This document shows positions 15,572 to 23,940 of a DNA stretch of 40,396 nt, piece after piece. The position numbers were made by a program, and so were the translations under genes. Numbering within the stretch: position 1 is the first letter of the stretch; each line of letters opens with the position of its first letter. The notes under the pieces were generated by a model. That model was not told the origin of the DNA. It worked only from the letters and a program-made list of their open reading frames with translations, and searched no databases. Origin of the DNA: Rhodospirillaceae bacterium (lineage in GTDB: Bacteria; Pseudomonadota; Alphaproteobacteria; DSM-16000; Inquilinaceae); NCBI GenBank assembly GCA_020638595.1, contig JACKIG010000033.1, forward strand, positions 1-40,396, read 5' to 3'.

Positions 15572-15612
15572 TGCCTGCTCCCTTGGCGGTGTCCCGAAAC
15601 CCGGGTGAACCC

Positions 15613-16668
15613 ATGCTCACGTCAATCGACACGCCCGCCGTCATCGTCGACCTGGATGTGGCCGAGCGCAATATCGCGCGGTTCCAGGATCACTGCACGC
15701 GCCATGGCCTGGGGCTGCGCCCGCACATCAAGACCCACAAGCTGCCGCAGCTGGCAGCGAGGCAGATGACCGCCGGCGCCGTCGGCATCACTTGCCAGAA
15801 AATCGGCGAGGCCGAGGTCATGGCCCAAGCGGGGATGACGGATATCTTCATCACCTACAACATCGTGGGCGAGGCAAAGATGGCGCGGTTGCGCAGGCTG
15901 GCGCGGGGCTGCCGGCTGAGCGTCGTCGCGGACAACGATGCGGTGGTGATCGGCCTGTCGTCCGGCTTCGCGGACGAACCGCGGCCGCTGGAGGTGCTGA
16001 TCGAGTGCGACACCGGGGCGGGGCGGTGCGGCGTGCAGACACCGGGGGAAGCCCTGGCGCTGGCGCGCACGATTGCCGCGGGGCCGGGTTTGCGCTTCGG
16101 CGGGCTGATGACCTACCGTCCCAGCGGCGATCAGGCCGAGGTCGACCGCTGGCTGATCGAGGCGAGGGAGGCGCTGCGAGGCGAAGGCCTGGCGTGCCCC
16201 CGCATCAGCACCGGCGGCAGCCCCAACATGTGGCACTGCCAGACGGTGACGGCCGCCACGGAGCACCGCGCGGGCGTCTATGTCTATAACGACCGCATGC
16301 AGTTGCGTGCAGGCGCCTGCACGGTGGAGGACTGCGCATTGTCGGTGCTGGCGACCGTCGTCAGCCGGCCGACGGCAACGCGGGCGGTGTTGGATGCGGG
16401 ATCGAAGGTGCTGACGTCGGACCAGTTCGGCCTGGACGGCTTCGGCCTGGTTGCCGACCATCCGGAGGCCCGTGTGGCCGGGTTGAGCGAGGAGCATGGC
16501 GTGCTGGACCTGTCCGCCACATCCTGGCGCCCGCAGGTGGGCGACCGGGTCCGCGTCATCCCCAACCACGCCTGCGTCGTGTCCAACATGGTCGACAGCG
16601 TCTGGGCGGTGCGGGGGACCGATGTGGAGGGAGCCTTGCCGGTGGCGGCGCGCGGCTGTGTGGCGTAG
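15613..16668 (+). CDS. D-threonine aldolase / D-serine dehydratase-like PLP enzyme
   Basis: The 351-residue fold-type III PLP enzyme has the alanine-racemase-like barrel at the N terminus. TPAVIVDLDVAERNI and LRPHIKTHK carry the Schiff-base lysine (K40). The C-terminal domain ends with IPNHACVVSN, whose His319 and Cys321 match the metal-binding pair (H-x-C) of this family. Such enzymes cleave D-3-hydroxyamino acids to glycine plus aldehyde or dehydrate D-serine, using PLP and a divalent metal in the cytoplasm. The substrate cannot be told from sequence. The closest features (GAVGITCQKIGEAEVMAQAG) suggest the D-threonine aldolase branch. The divergent ridA shares the short promoter gap. Confidence 0.83.
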   Translation: MLTSIDTPAVIVDLDVAERNIARFQDHCTRHGLGLRPHIKTHKLPQLAARQMTAGAVGITCQKIGEAEVMAQAGMTDIFITYNIVGEAKMARLRRLARGCRLSVVADNDAVVIGLSSGFADEPRPLEVLIECDTGAGRCGVQTPGEALALARTIAAGPGLRFGGLMTYRPSGDQAEVDRWLIEAREALRGEGLACPRISTGGSPNMWHCQTVTAATEHRAGVYVYNDRMQLRAGACTVEDCALSVLATVVSRPTATRAVLDAGSKVLTSDQFGLDGFGLVADHPEARVAGLSEEHGVLDLSATSWRPQVGDRVRVIPNHACVVSNMVDSVWAVRGTDVEGALPVAARGCVA

Positions 16669-16678
16669 GGCCGGCCGC

Positions 16679-16705
16679 ACCTGATCCCGCCGGGTCCGAT
16701 CAGGT
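16679..16705. terminator. Bidirectional hairpin between convergent genes
   Basis: ACCTGATC (16679-16686) and GATCAGGT (16698-16705) form a perfect 8-base stem. It lies 11 bases after the aldolase-like stop and overlaps the stop codon of the convergent aldo/keto reductase (16702-16700). There is no T run on either side. Confidence 0.45.
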
Positions 16706-17734
16706 CTGTCCACCCAGGGCAGCGGCGGCCGGCTGATCGACCAGCCCGTCGATGAACCAGTTCGGGTAGACCGGCGCCAGCGGCGTCGTGGCGTCGAGTT
16801 CGGCGATCTCCGCGGCGGTCAGGGTCACATCGGCGGCGCCCAGATTGTCGTCCAGCTGGTGCGCCTTGCTGGCGCCGAGCAGGATGCTGGTCACGCCCGG
16901 GCGGGCGAGCAGCCAGGCGAGCGCCACCTGGGCCACGCTGGCGCCGTGGGCGTCGGCGATCGGGCGCAGCCTGTCGACCAGACGAAACCCCTGTTCCTTG
17001 TCGAAGGGCAGGATGTCGAAGCCGGAATAGCGGTTGGCGGGGTCGGACAGGCTTTCGCGCGTGTATTTTCCGCTGAGGAAGCCCGCGGCCAGCGGGCTCC
17101 ACACCACCAGTCCCAGGCCATAGCGGCGCATCATCGGAATGACGTCGCGCTCCACATCGCGGCCCAGCAGCGAATAGTACATCTGTGCGTGGGTGAAGGG
17201 CGCGAGGTTGCCCGCCTTCTGGATCTCCAGCGCCGCTGCCACCTTCCAGGCCGACCAGTTCGAAACGCCGAGATAGCGCACCTTGCCGGCGCGCACGACG
17301 GCGTCGAGGGCCTCGAGCGTTTCCTCCATGGGCGTGTGCGGGTCTTCGCGGTGGGCGATGTAGACATCGATCCAGTCGGTGCCCAGGCGCTTCAGGCTCT
17401 GGTCCACCGACCACAGGATGTGCCGGCGCGACAGGCCCGTCTGCGTCAGCGGATCGCCGGTCCGGAAACCGACCTTGGTGGCGATCACGACCCGATCGCG
17501 CCTGGACCGCAGGGCGGCCCCCAGAAGGGTTTCCGATTCCCCGCCGGCATAGGCGTCGGCCGTGTCGAAGAAATTGATGCCGGCATCCAGCGCGCGGCCC
17601 ACCAGCGTGTCCGCCAGGCCTGCATCCACCTTGAAGACGCTGGCCAGGTCGGTGTTGCCGGCGGTGAAGGTCATGGCGCCGAAGGCGAGGCGCGAGACGA
17701 TGAGACCGGTATTGCCGAGTGTGGCGTACTGCAT
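16700..17734 (-). CDS. Aldo/keto reductase
   Basis: The 344-residue NAD(P)H-dependent oxidoreductase is of the aldo/keto reductase superfamily. The catalytic tetrad is visible: Asp57 and Tyr62 in FFDTADAYAGGESE, Lys87 in IATKVG and His128 in IAHRED. Also present are VSRLAFGAMTF near the start and VTSILLGASKAHQLDDNLGA near the C terminus, which belongs to the cofactor site. Start ATG 17734 (MQYATLGNTG) follows GGGGAG at a good distance; an upstream ATG at 17752 adds six residues and is less likely. The C terminus (VYPNWFID, then AAALGGQT) matches the YajO/Tas-like group. The substrate is unknown. Confidence 0.88.
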   Translation of the reverse strand: MQYATLGNTGLIVSRLAFGAMTFTAGNTDLASVFKVDAGLADTLVGRALDAGINFFDTADAYAGGESETLLGAALRSRRDRVVIATKVGFRTGDPLTQTGLSRRHILWSVDQSLKRLGTDWIDVYIAHREDPHTPMEETLEALDAVVRAGKVRYLGVSNWSAWKVAAALEIQKAGNLAPFTHAQMYYSLLGRDVERDVIPMMRRYGLGLVVWSPLAAGFLSGKYTRESLSDPANRYSGFDILPFDKEQGFRLVDRLRPIADAHGASVAQVALAWLLARPGVTSILLGASKAHQLDDNLGAADVTLTAAEIAELDATTPLAPVYPNWFIDGLVDQPAAAALGGQT

Positions 17735-17970
17735 CTGGCGCTCCCCGTGCATTGGGCTGGGAAGTCTACGCCATTTCGTCGGTCAGGGTATCAAATCGGC
17801 AACCGGAACCTTGCGCAGTCCAGCGGCAGGATGGCCTAGCCGCCCGTGGCGGCGGGCCTGCCGCCGGAGCCGCTTCGCCTGAGCGGCCCGGGGCCCATCC
17901 TGCTGGTTCCGGCGCGGACGCGGGTCCCCCGCGGGGGCAGTGCGCCGCATCCGCTGCCGGACAGGTGCGG

Positions 17971-18294
17971 CTACTGCTCGGCGACGATCTGATCCCTGGC
18001 GACGCCGAGGAGCTTCACCATTTCGCTGCGGATTTCCGCATCACTGACGGCCACGTTCTTGTCGGCGAAGTCCGCCACCAGTTTGCGCACGACATCCTCG
18101 TCGCCGGGTTCGTCGAAGTCGGCATGGACCACCTCCTTGGCATAGGCCTGCGCCTCCTCACCGGCCAGCCCCAGCTTGTCGGCGGCCCAGAGCCCCAGCA
18201 ACCGGTTGCGCCGTGCCGTTGTCTTGAATTCAAGCTGCGCGTCCTTGAGGTGGCGGTCTTCGTGATGCTTGCCCGGGTTGCCCGAAGGGGTCAT
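17971..18294 (-). CDS. DUF1476 protein, F1-ATPase zeta-type inhibitor with an unusual N terminus
   Basis: The 107-residue protein carries the alphaproteobacterial DUF1476 signature: FKTTARRNRLLGLWAADKLGLAG, then YAKEVVHADFDEPGDEDVVRKL, and a C-terminal LLGVARDQI helix. In Paracoccus this family is the zeta subunit that inhibits ATP hydrolysis by F1, with inhibition residing in the N-terminal segment. Here the usual FDxRE-type N terminus is replaced by a Gly/Pro/His-rich start (MTPSGNPGKHHEDRH), so inhibitory action may be altered; this comparison is from memory of the family. AGGAGAG precedes the ATG. The gap 17735-17970 has GC-rich hairpins only. Confidence 0.82.
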   Translation of the reverse strand: MTPSGNPGKHHEDRHLKDAQLEFKTTARRNRLLGLWAADKLGLAGEEAQAYAKEVVHADFDEPGDEDVVRKLVADFADKNVAVSDAEIRSEMVKLLGVARDQIVAEQ

Positions 18295-18482
18295 TGCACT
18301 CTCCTGTTTGTTGCCCTGTCGTTGACGATTGCCGTGGGGTCCGCCGGATCGGCGAGGCGGGCCGGTCGGTGGCCGGCCCTGGGGTTGCATTCCATCGTAT
18401 ATGGGGAAATTAGAGCCGAGAAAACAGGCTCCCCCCGCCGCGGCACGATGGCGGCACCGAAAGCCGCCGACGCGGCCTTCGG

Positions 18483-20279
18483 TCAGAACTGGCTGTCGGC
18501 CAGCGATACGACGGCGTGGTGGCCTGCCGTCACCGGCACGATCAGTCCCTGCGCCTGGGCCAGGAAATGGTCGGCGTAGAAGCGGGCCGTCGCCAGCTTG
18601 CCGGCGAGGAACCCGGTGACGGTGCCGCCATCGGCGATCATCGACGCCGCCTCCGCCGCCGCGCGGGCCATCATGTAGCCGCCGGCCACCATCCCGAACA
18701 TCTTCAGATAGGGACCGGCAGCGGCTGCCGCCGCGACGGGGTTGGAGGGCACCGTCGCCGCCACCCATTGCGTCGCCTCGCGCAGGGCATTCACGCCGGC
18801 GGCAAGGCGCAGGCGGATGACGGCGATATCGTCCCCCGACTGCCGGCTGAGCGGCATGTCGAAATCGGCCATGGTCTCGATGAAACCGAGCGCCGCCGCG
18901 CCATCGTCGCGGCCCACCTTGCGGAAGACCAGGTCGGCCGCCTGGATGCCGTTGGTCCCTTCGTAGATCGGGCAGATACGGGCGTCGCGCAGGTGCTGGG
19001 CGGCGCCCGTTTCCTCCACGAAGCCCATGCCGCCATGCACCTGGATGCCGGTCGACGCGACCTCGCAGCCGAGGTCGGTACACCAGGCCTTGACCACCGG
19101 CGTCAGAAGGTCGGCCAAGGCCCTGGCGTCGGCCCGGGCGGCTTCGGTCGGCGCCCTCTTGGCAAGGTCGAGCTGCCAGGCGGCGAAGTAGGTGAGGGCG
19201 CGTGCGGCCTCCGTCGATGCCTTCATCGTCAGCAGCATGCGCCTGACGTCGGGATGCCCGATGATCGGGCCGGGTTCGCCGCCATCCTGGCCGACGGACT
19301 GGCCCTGGACCCTCTCGAATGCGTAGGTCCGCGCCTGCTGATAGGCGCGGTCGGCGATGGCCACGCCTTCCAGGCCGACGCTGAGGCGGGCGTTGTTCAT
19401 CATGGTGAACATGGCGGCCAGGCCGCGGTTTTCCTGCCCGACCAGATAGCCGACGGCGCCGTCGTCGTCGCCGAAGGACATGACGCAGGTGGGGCTGGCA
19501 TGGATGCCCAGCTTGTGTTCGACGGACACGCAGCGGACATCGTTGCGCGGCCCGGGCTCGCCGTCTTCACCGACCATGAATTTTGGTACCAGGAACAGGC
19601 TGATGCCCCTGGTTCCCGGCGGCGCGTCGGGCAGGCGCGCCAGGGTCATGTGGACGATATTCGTGGCCAGGTCATGTTCGCCATAGGTGATGAAGATCTT
19701 CTGGCCGCGGATGCGGTAGCTGCCGTCGGGCTGCGGTTCCGCCCGGCAGCGCACGGCCGACAGGTCCGAGCCCGCCTGCGGCTCGGTCAGGTTCATCGTC
19801 CCTGTCCATTCGCCCGAGATCAGTTTCGGCAGGTAGGCCGCTTTCTGCTCCGGCGTGCCGTGGGACTGCAGCAGCTCCACCGCCCCCTGGTTCAAGAGCG
19901 GGCAAAGGCCGAAGGACAGGTTCGCCGCCTGCCACATCTCCTGCACCGCGAATGCCACCGCCCAGGGCAGGCCCTGGCCGCCGTAGTCCGGGTCGAAGGG
20001 CAGGCCGTTCCAGCCACCATCCCGATACTGGTCATAGGCAGCCCTGAAACCGGTCGGCATGCGCACGACGCCGTTTTCGTAGCGGCAGCGCTCGCGGTCC
20101 CCGACCTGGTTCAGGGGTGCCAGCACTTCGCCCGCCAGCTTGGCGGCTTCTTCCAGCACCGCATCCACCAGGTCGGCCGAGACGTCTTCGTAGCCGGGCA
20201 GGGCGGCGATGCGGTCGAGGCCGACAATCCGATCGAGCACGAACCGCATATCCTCAACGGGGGCGGCGTAGTCGGTCAT
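18483..20279 (-). CDS. Acyl-CoA dehydrogenase of the DmdC-like long family
   Basis: The 598-residue flavoprotein is larger than classic acyl-CoA dehydrogenases (about 390) because of an N-terminal extension and a C-terminal extra helical domain (about 470-598), as in DmdC and FadE-like enzymes. Visible blocks are GGQGLPWAVAFAVQEMW, the FAD/substrate loop TGTMNLTEPQAGSDLSAV, and HGGMGFVEETG followed by ICPIYEGTNGIQA, whose glutamate is the likely catalytic base. Start ATG 20279 (MTDYAAPVEDM) is the family-like start; an upstream ATG at 20312 lacks support. DmdC oxidises methylmercaptopropionyl-CoA in DMSP demethylation, but many homologues act on other acyl-CoAs, and no dmdB or dmdD is nearby. 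Confidence 0.85.
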   Translation of the reverse strand: MTDYAAPVEDMRFVLDRIVGLDRIAALPGYEDVSADLVDAVLEEAAKLAGEVLAPLNQVGDRERCRYENGVVRMPTGFRAAYDQYRDGGWNGLPFDPDYGGQGLPWAVAFAVQEMWQAANLSFGLCPLLNQGAVELLQSHGTPEQKAAYLPKLISGEWTGTMNLTEPQAGSDLSAVRCRAEPQPDGSYRIRGQKIFITYGEHDLATNIVHMTLARLPDAPPGTRGISLFLVPKFMVGEDGEPGPRNDVRCVSVEHKLGIHASPTCVMSFGDDDGAVGYLVGQENRGLAAMFTMMNNARLSVGLEGVAIADRAYQQARTYAFERVQGQSVGQDGGEPGPIIGHPDVRRMLLTMKASTEAARALTYFAAWQLDLAKRAPTEAARADARALADLLTPVVKAWCTDLGCEVASTGIQVHGGMGFVEETGAAQHLRDARICPIYEGTNGIQAADLVFRKVGRDDGAAALGFIETMADFDMPLSRQSGDDIAVIRLRLAAGVNALREATQWVAATVPSNPVAAAAAAGPYLKMFGMVAGGYMMARAAAEAASMIADGGTVTGFLAGKLATARFYADHFLAQAQGLIVPVTAGHHAVVSLADSQF

Positions 20280-20443
20280 GGCGAGGGTTCCCGTGTAGCC
20301 TGGCAGGGGCACGCGACATCGGCAGGCGGATAGTGCACTGAGACCCGCTGTCTTTCCAGTACCGGGCGCCGATAGCCGTCATGCTGCCGGCGTATGCGGC
20401 GGGCAGAGGCACCGGCGCCGGACGGGACACCGACGCACACGCC

Positions 20444-20477
20444 AAAAGGCCCCGTCCCGATGGAGGGGACGGGGCCT
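20444..20477 (-). terminator. Intrinsic terminator of the efe operon
   Basis: AGGCCCCGTCCC (20447-20458) and GGGACGGGGCCT (20466-20477) form a perfect 12-base stem with a 7-base loop. Read on the minus strand it is followed by TTTT (20447-20444). It lies about 70 bases beyond the stop of the EfeO-like gene, the last gene of the iron-uptake operon. Confidence 0.8.
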
Positions 20478-20549
20478 GCCCCCAGCCGACCGCCGGTACC
20501 GCGGCCTGCGTCAGGTCATGCCGCGGCGGCGGGCTGCGGGACGGTCGCG

Positions 20550-21386
20550 CTATCCGAGCCCCAGCCGGGCGCGCAGGGTCGCCAGGTCTTCGGCCAGCGA
20601 ATTGACCTTGGCGGACAGCACCGTGCGATCGGCGTCGGTCAGCTCCAGATAGGAAACATAGCCCCCGTCGGCGGTCTCGTATTGCGCCAGGATGTCGTCG
20701 ACGGCCTGGAAGTTCGCCTCGACCTGGGCCACGAACGCGGGATCATCGTCTTCGATCAGGGGGCGCATCAGGTCGAAGATCACCTTCGATCCGGCGAAGT
20801 TGGCCTCGAAGTCCCACAGGTCGGTGTGGCTGTAGCGATCTTCCTCGCCGGAGATCTTGGTGGCCGCCACTTCCTCCATGAGGACGGCGGCTCCACCGAC
20901 GACCACCTCGGGCGGGAAGGTCAGCGCGTTGATCCGGTTGTTGAGGTCGATGACGTCGGCCATCAGCTTGTCGGCGTAGTCCTCCAGCCCCTCGGTCGTT
21001 CCCTCTACCCAGAGCCCGTACTCGATGCGATGGAACCCGACGAAGGCTGGATCCTCCTCGGCGTGTTCGTAGTCGTCGGCCCGTGCATCAATGGCGACGT
21101 CCAGGTCGGAGAAGAGTTCGGCGATGGGTTCGACCGCCTCGTAGCTGGTGCGCGTCGGCGCAAACAGCGCCTTGGCCCCTTCCAGGTCGCCGGTCTTGAT
21201 GGCCTCCACGAACGCGCGGGTGTTGGCGACCAGCTCGGCCGTGTTCTCGGCCACGTAGATCTTGTACTGGGCCAGCGGGCCGACGAGGTCCAGCGTGGCG
21301 TCCTGGGCCGACGCGGCACCTGTCAGGGCTGTCGTACCCAACGCGAAGGCAAGCGCGCCGGCAGACAGGATACGGGACAACGTCAT
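20550..21386 (-). CDS. efeM: EfeO-like/imelysin (M75) periplasmic protein, cupredoxin-less (EfeM type)
   Basis: The 278-residue protein has a Sec signal (SRILSAGALAFALGTTALTG, cleavage probably at ASA-QD) and one M75/imelysin-type helical domain. The diagnostic H-x-x-E is in GFHRIEYGLW near residue 120. It lacks the cupredoxin domain of full EfeO, matching the short EfeM class thought to bind metal ions in the periplasm. It is the fourth gene of the operon, 24 bases after efeB, with AAAGGAG before the ATG, and is followed by a strong terminator. It likely works alongside the full-length EfeO two genes upstream, as an extra iron-binding subunit or alternative partner of the permease. Confidence 0.85.
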   Translation of the reverse strand: MTLSRILSAGALAFALGTTALTGAASAQDATLDLVGPLAQYKIYVAENTAELVANTRAFVEAIKTGDLEGAKALFAPTRTSYEAVEPIAELFSDLDVAIDARADDYEHAEEDPAFVGFHRIEYGLWVEGTTEGLEDYADKLMADVIDLNNRINALTFPPEVVVGGAAVLMEEVAATKISGEEDRYSHTDLWDFEANFAGSKVIFDLMRPLIEDDDPAFVAQVEANFQAVDDILAQYETADGGYVSYLELTDADRTVLSAKVNSLAEDLATLRARLGLG

Positions 21387-21410
21387 TGCAGAAGGCTCCT
21401 TTGTTGCACT

Positions 21411-22748
21411 TCAGGTGGGGGGTGTCGGTGTCGATCGGACGGCCTCGACCAGCGACCGGCCCAGATAGTCGCCGGCGTCGCGCACGCCCGGCAGGACGAC
21501 GAAGTAGCCGCCGCCGACCGGCTTGATGTATTCCTCCAGCGGCTCGCCATTCAGCCGGGTCTGGACGGCGATGAACCCCTTCTCGAGGTCCGCCTGGTAG
21601 GTGATGAAGAGAAGGCCCTGATCGAGCTGGCCCGCCCGGGTGACGCCGTTGGAGTAGTTGAACGGCCGGCGCAGCATCAGGTTTTCCCGCGATTGCGGCG
21701 TGCGCGGATTGGCCAGCCGGATATGGGCGTCCAGCGGCGTTACCGTGCCGGCGGGATCCCTCGTGTAATCGGGAACATCGCTTTCCGTTTCGCCGTCGAA
21801 CGGGGCGCCGCTGGCCTTGCGGCGGCCGAAGATGGCTTCCTGTTCGCTCAGCGGCGTGCGGTCCCAGCGTTCCACGAAGTTGCGGATGATGCGCACGGCC
21901 TGATAGGTGCCGCCGTGCACCCATGACGGCTCGTCATTGCGGCCGTCGATCCAGACGATGTCGGCCATCAGACCGGCATCGTTGGAATCGGGGTTGGCCG
22001 AACCGTCGCGAAAGCCCAGGAAGTTGCGGGCGCTTTCCGTCGTGCCGTCCGGATTGGGCGGAATGACCGGGACGTCGCCTTCCTGCACCCAGCGCAGCAC
22101 CAGGAACCCCGCAAGGGTCTTCATGATGTCGCGCAGCGCGTGGATGTTGGTGTCCTGCAGGTTGGCGCAGAATTGCAGCGACATGTCCCCGTGGCACAGC
22201 TCGCGGTCCAGGGCGTCGTTGGGAAACTGCGTCATGCGCTGCAACCGCCGCGGCATGTGGGGCAGCAGCCAGGGCAGGCGTTCGAACAGCGACGCACCCA
22301 GCCCGACGGTCACGGTGAGGTTGTCCGGCGGGATCACCGGGCCGAGGATGCCGGAATCGCTTGGCGGCAGCCTGGGGTCGAGCTCCGGCGGGATTCCCCC
22401 GCGGGTCAGGAAGGCGAGGCGCTGGGTGAGGGTGCGGAACATCCTCTCCAGCTCGTCGGGTGTCCCGGCGACCACGTCGCAGGCGGCGACGATGCCGTTG
22501 GCAGGCCTGGGCGTCACGATGCCGGCCTGGTGCGGGCCGTAGAACGGCACGCTTTCGGCCGCGTCGGCGTGTCCGGTGGGCGCATCGGCAACCTGCCGGC
22601 CGGCGGCGTCTTCGTCGGCCCAGCCGGGCCGGCCGGCGACGGCCAGTGCGCCGCCCGCACCGCCCAGCCCCGCAAGCAGCTGGCGGCGGCCCGTCATCGG
22701 ACATCCGAAGGCCTGACGGGTCGGCCGCGGGTCAGACGTGTCCGCCAT
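21411..22748 (-). CDS. efeB: EfeB, Tat-exported DyP-type heme peroxidase
   Basis: The 445-residue protein has a Tat signal (GRRQLLAGLGGAGGA near residue 20). The DyP family GxxDG motif is in FLGFRDGSANP, whose Asp is catalytic. DAHIRLANPR carries the likely proximal heme histidine, and the C-terminal SNGVTRAGQLDQGLLFITYQ is typical of EfeB. EfeB is exported with heme and is thought to oxidise Fe(II) for EfeU or release iron from heme. Start ATG 22748 lies one base after the efeO stop, so the two are translationally coupled. The stretch between signal and mature fold (about 45-70, Ala/Asp-rich) is longer than I expect and probably disordered. Confidence 0.92.
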   Translation of the reverse strand: MADTSDPRPTRQAFGCPMTGRRQLLAGLGGAGGALAVAGRPGWADEDAAGRQVADAPTGHADAAESVPFYGPHQAGIVTPRPANGIVAACDVVAGTPDELERMFRTLTQRLAFLTRGGIPPELDPRLPPSDSGILGPVIPPDNLTVTVGLGASLFERLPWLLPHMPRRLQRMTQFPNDALDRELCHGDMSLQFCANLQDTNIHALRDIMKTLAGFLVLRWVQEGDVPVIPPNPDGTTESARNFLGFRDGSANPDSNDAGLMADIVWIDGRNDEPSWVHGGTYQAVRIIRNFVERWDRTPLSEQEAIFGRRKASGAPFDGETESDVPDYTRDPAGTVTPLDAHIRLANPRTPQSRENLMLRRPFNYSNGVTRAGQLDQGLLFITYQADLEKGFIAVQTRLNGEPLEEYIKPVGGGYFVVLPGVRDAGDYLGRSLVEAVRSTPTPPT

Positions 22749-22749
22749 G

Positions 22750-23940
22750 TCAGCTGACCCCGATGACCGAATGCAACCGGTCCAACGTTTCGGCCAGCCG
22801 GCCGAACGCTTCGGCGAGGGCGGAACGCGCGGCGTCGTCGACGCTTTCGTAGGAAGGAAAGCCGTCGTCGCCGCCCAATTCGGCAAGGCGGGCGTCCACG
22901 GCGTCCAGCCTGTCGGCGATCTCGGCCTCCAATTCGGGATCGACGGGGGCAACGACCGACCGCAGAAGGCCCGCGACCTTGCGGATGCCGTCCAGATTGG
23001 CGGCGATGTCGGCCAGGTCGGTGCGGGCGTAGTGGTTCTCGCCAGTCGCGATCCGGCCTTGCGCCAGCTGTGCTGCCATGTCCCGCGGGATGGCGATCAG
23101 CAGGGTCGGGTCCAGCGCAAACGCACCCAGGCGGTCCTTCAGCGCTGTCATATCGGCCACCAGCCGTTCGGCGACCGGTCCCAGCCCGTCCGTCGTGTTC
23201 TCGGCAAACAGCCCGTATTCGATGCGATGGAAACCGATGAAGGCGGGATCGTCTTCGCGGCCTTCCAGGTAGTCGGCGACCGGGTCGATGGCGTTCGCCA
23301 GGTCGGACAGCCGCACGGCCATCGGCTCCAGGCGCATGTAGGGCTCACGGGCCAGTGACCACAGCCTGCGTGCCGTCTCCAGGTCGCCGGCTGCGATGGC
23401 CTGGGCCAGGTCCGCCGCGGCGTCGACGGCGGCAGTACCTTGCAGAACCAGATAGACCTTGTATTCCGACAGCGGGCCAAGGAAGTGGCGCAGGCCGACG
23501 GTCGCGGCCGCCGCGCGCGATTCCTCGGACTCGGTCACGTGCAGCACACCGCGCGGATTGGACAGAAGCCCGCAGGTGATCGCGTAGTCGCCGGGCGCAA
23601 GCTGGGCCGACAGCGTCTGCCTGAAGCCGGGGGCGATGTTCTCGCGTTCGGCGACCACCATGACGCCGTCCAGGATCTCCCACTCGATCGGCCGGTCCGA
23701 CGCATTGACGATCTCGAAGCTGCGCCGGCCGCCGGGAACCGTGATCTCGTTGGGATCGCACGCGCGGGCCGAAACCGAGACGCGAACAAGGTCGGCCGTC
23801 TGGCCGCTGCCGTCGCGCTGCTGGGTGGCAAGGTAGAACGCTGCACCGGCGGCGATGGCCAGGACGGCGGCACCGGCCACCGCACCGTAGATCAGCCGGC
23901 CGGGCCGGCCGGCGGCGGCTTTGCGATCAGGCGCTGACAT
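22750..23940 (-). CDS. efeO: EfeO, iron-binding protein with cupredoxin and M75 domains
   Basis: The 396-residue protein has an N-terminal membrane anchor or uncleaved signal (RLIYGAVAGAAVLAIAAGAAF, about 15-38), then a cupredoxin-like domain (about 50-145: VSARACDPNEITVPGG, WEILDGVMVVAERENIAPGF, DYAITCGLLSNPRG), then an M75 domain (about 150-396) with the metal-site H-x-x-E in GFHRIEYGLF. This is the full EfeO layout. It binds periplasmic iron for transfer to EfeU. The start ATG 23940 overlaps the efeU stop by 14 bases, and the stop lies one base before efeB: a tightly coupled operon. Confidence 0.92.
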   Translation of the reverse strand: MSAPDRKAAAGRPGRLIYGAVAGAAVLAIAAGAAFYLATQQRDGSGQTADLVRVSVSARACDPNEITVPGGRRSFEIVNASDRPIEWEILDGVMVVAERENIAPGFRQTLSAQLAPGDYAITCGLLSNPRGVLHVTESEESRAAAATVGLRHFLGPLSEYKVYLVLQGTAAVDAAADLAQAIAAGDLETARRLWSLAREPYMRLEPMAVRLSDLANAIDPVADYLEGREDDPAFIGFHRIEYGLFAENTTDGLGPVAERLVADMTALKDRLGAFALDPTLLIAIPRDMAAQLAQGRIATGENHYARTDLADIAANLDGIRKVAGLLRSVVAPVDPELEAEIADRLDAVDARLAELGGDDGFPSYESVDDAARSALAEAFGRLAETLDRLHSVIGVS

